Origin: Xiheibacterium sp038325765
GTDB lineage: Bacteria > Myxococcota_A > Polyangia > Nannocystales > Nannocystaceae
Length of the DNA: 64,000 nt
Direction: 5' to 3'
Assembly (NCBI GenBank): GCA_038325765.1
Contig: JBBQJI010000002.1
Location: forward strand, 62,001-126,000
Part shown: positions 63,456 to 64,000 of the stretch, in pieces
How positions within the stretch are numbered: position 1 is the stretch's first letter
How the letters are laid out: every line of letters begins with the position of its first letter
Notes under the pieces: model-generated
What the model saw: only the letters and a program-made list of their open reading frames with translations
Databases searched by the model: none
What the model was told of the DNA's origin: nothing
Position numbers and translations under genes: made by a program

Positions 63456-64000
63456 ATGCCGCTGCCCGAAGCGCGCGCGGTGCGGCTGCCCTGGCTGCGG
63501 CTCGCACTGTCGTGCGCGCTCGGCGTGGCGATCCTCGCCGCCCTGTGGCCGTTGATGGCCGCCGTGCCCGAGGAGCCCTGGGTCCCGCTGGGCGTGTTGG
63601 TGCTCTACGCCGCGTTGCTGGTGCCGTACCACCTGGCGCGCGCGGGTCGGTGGTGGTTCCTGCTGCGTCGGCTAGGCCCGGTCGGCGCGGCCGAGTCGAT
63701 CGGCATCGGCCTGTGGGGCTACATGTGGATCGCGCTGCTGCCCCTGCGGCTGGGTGAGCTCGCGCGGCCGATCGTCGTCGCGCGTCGCCATCGGATCGCC
63801 GTCGGCCGGACGCTCGCGGTGGTCGCCGTGGAACGCGTCGCCGACGGGCTGGTGGTGGTGGCTATGTTCGCGGCCACCCAGGCCGACGCGCCCGTCGACG
63901 AGGTCGGGGCCGCGGTGCGGTTGGGCGCGACGCTCACCGCCGGCTTCTTCGGCACGGTGCTGGTCGCGCTGGTGATCCTCGCGCGCTGGCCCGGCGTGGT
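63456..64000 (+). CDS. Flippase-like membrane protein (PF03706/UPF0104), 5' part
   Basis: The visible 181 codons continue past the window end. Hydrophobic helices lie at about 13-33 (LRLALSCALGVAILAALWPLM) and 43-60, and more follow. The loop LPLRLGELARPIVVARRHRI with GRTLAVVAVERVADGLVVV matches the PF03706 family (lysylphosphatidylglycerol synthase-like and AglD-type proteins). Such proteins move or modify lipids in the inner membrane; this fragment gives no clue to the substrate. Confidence 0.8.
   Translation, partial: MPLPEARAVRLPWLRLALSCALGVAILAALWPLMAAVPEEPWVPLGVLVLYAALLVPYHLARAGRWWFLLRRLGPVGAAESIGIGLWGYMWIALLPLRLGELARPIVVARRHRIAVGRTLAVVAVERVADGLVVVAMFAATQADAPVDEVGAAVRLGATLTAGFFGTVLVALVILARWPGV

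Overview
The window is about 64 kb of very GC-rich bacterial chromosome, packed with genes on both strands. The gene content points to a myxobacterium-type member of the Myxococcota, probably near the Nannocystaceae. The indicators are a Pkn-type Ser/Thr kinase with a C-terminal membrane segment and a PP2C phosphatase; many lipoproteins with Ser/Thr/Gly/Asp-rich linkers after the lipobox; PilZ, HDOD-GGDEF, CHAD, Roadblock and HEAT proteins; and a large chemosensory operon. The assignment rests on gene content and style only. No rRNA, tRNA, CRISPR array, insertion sequence or prophage was seen.

Layout. 0-4.4 kb: a Ycf46-like AAA ATPase, a leucyl aminopeptidase, a PilZ protein, a small zinc-ribbon protein and a Ycf35/DUF1257-like protein. 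4.4-9.7 kb: MepA-like endopeptidase with LysM domains, lipoproteins, a VOC-rhodanese pair and a conserved hypothetical. 9.7-13.2 kb: two tandem LolC/E-type permeases without an ATPase. 13.2-17.6 kb: PilZ, lipoprotein, outer-membrane protein, zinc-ribbon membrane protein and a helical-repeat protein. 17.6-23 kb: tatA diverging from a coupled run of lytic transglycosylase, moeA, an RluA-type synthase and a PP2C phosphatase. 23-32.7 kb: gcvP, HDOD-GGDEF diverging from CHAD, small proteins, a substrate-binding lipoprotein with a repeat-built signal peptide and a TPR protein. 32.7-42.5 kb (minus strand): site-2 protease, scpA, scpB, rluB, rpsN, rpmE2, tldD and pmbA, read in that order, several with unusual charged tails. 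42.8-53.2 kb (minus strand): an eleven-gene chemosensory operon cheY-cheA-cheW-cheW-RR-HEAT-cheR-cheB-GAF-RR-xerD with no receptor gene. 53.2-55.1 kb: ribH, nusB and an isolated M17 N-terminal-like domain. 55-60 kb: Ser/Thr kinase, then cmk-rpsA in their classical order. 60-64 kb: DUF4266-DUF3570 pair, a parvulin-like lipoprotein, Roadblock, ferredoxin and the start of a flippase-like membrane protein.

How the genes work together. Most same-strand neighbours overlap by ATGA/GTGA, so translational coupling is the rule. The strongest coherent unit is the chemosensory operon, which has a histidine kinase, two couplers, three receiver proteins, both adaptation enzymes, a HEAT scaffold and a GAF coiled-coil protein, but no methyl-accepting receptor. 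Its last gene is a Xer-type recombinase.

Pattern across the window. Fourteen genes that lead a transcription unit have a TANNNT hexamer ending only 5-10 bases before the start codon, a spacing expected for leaderless or near-leaderless transcripts. This decides several start codons here. A second theme is short tandem repeats (10, 12, 15, 18 and 22 bp), both inside genes (charged tails, a signal peptide) and between genes.
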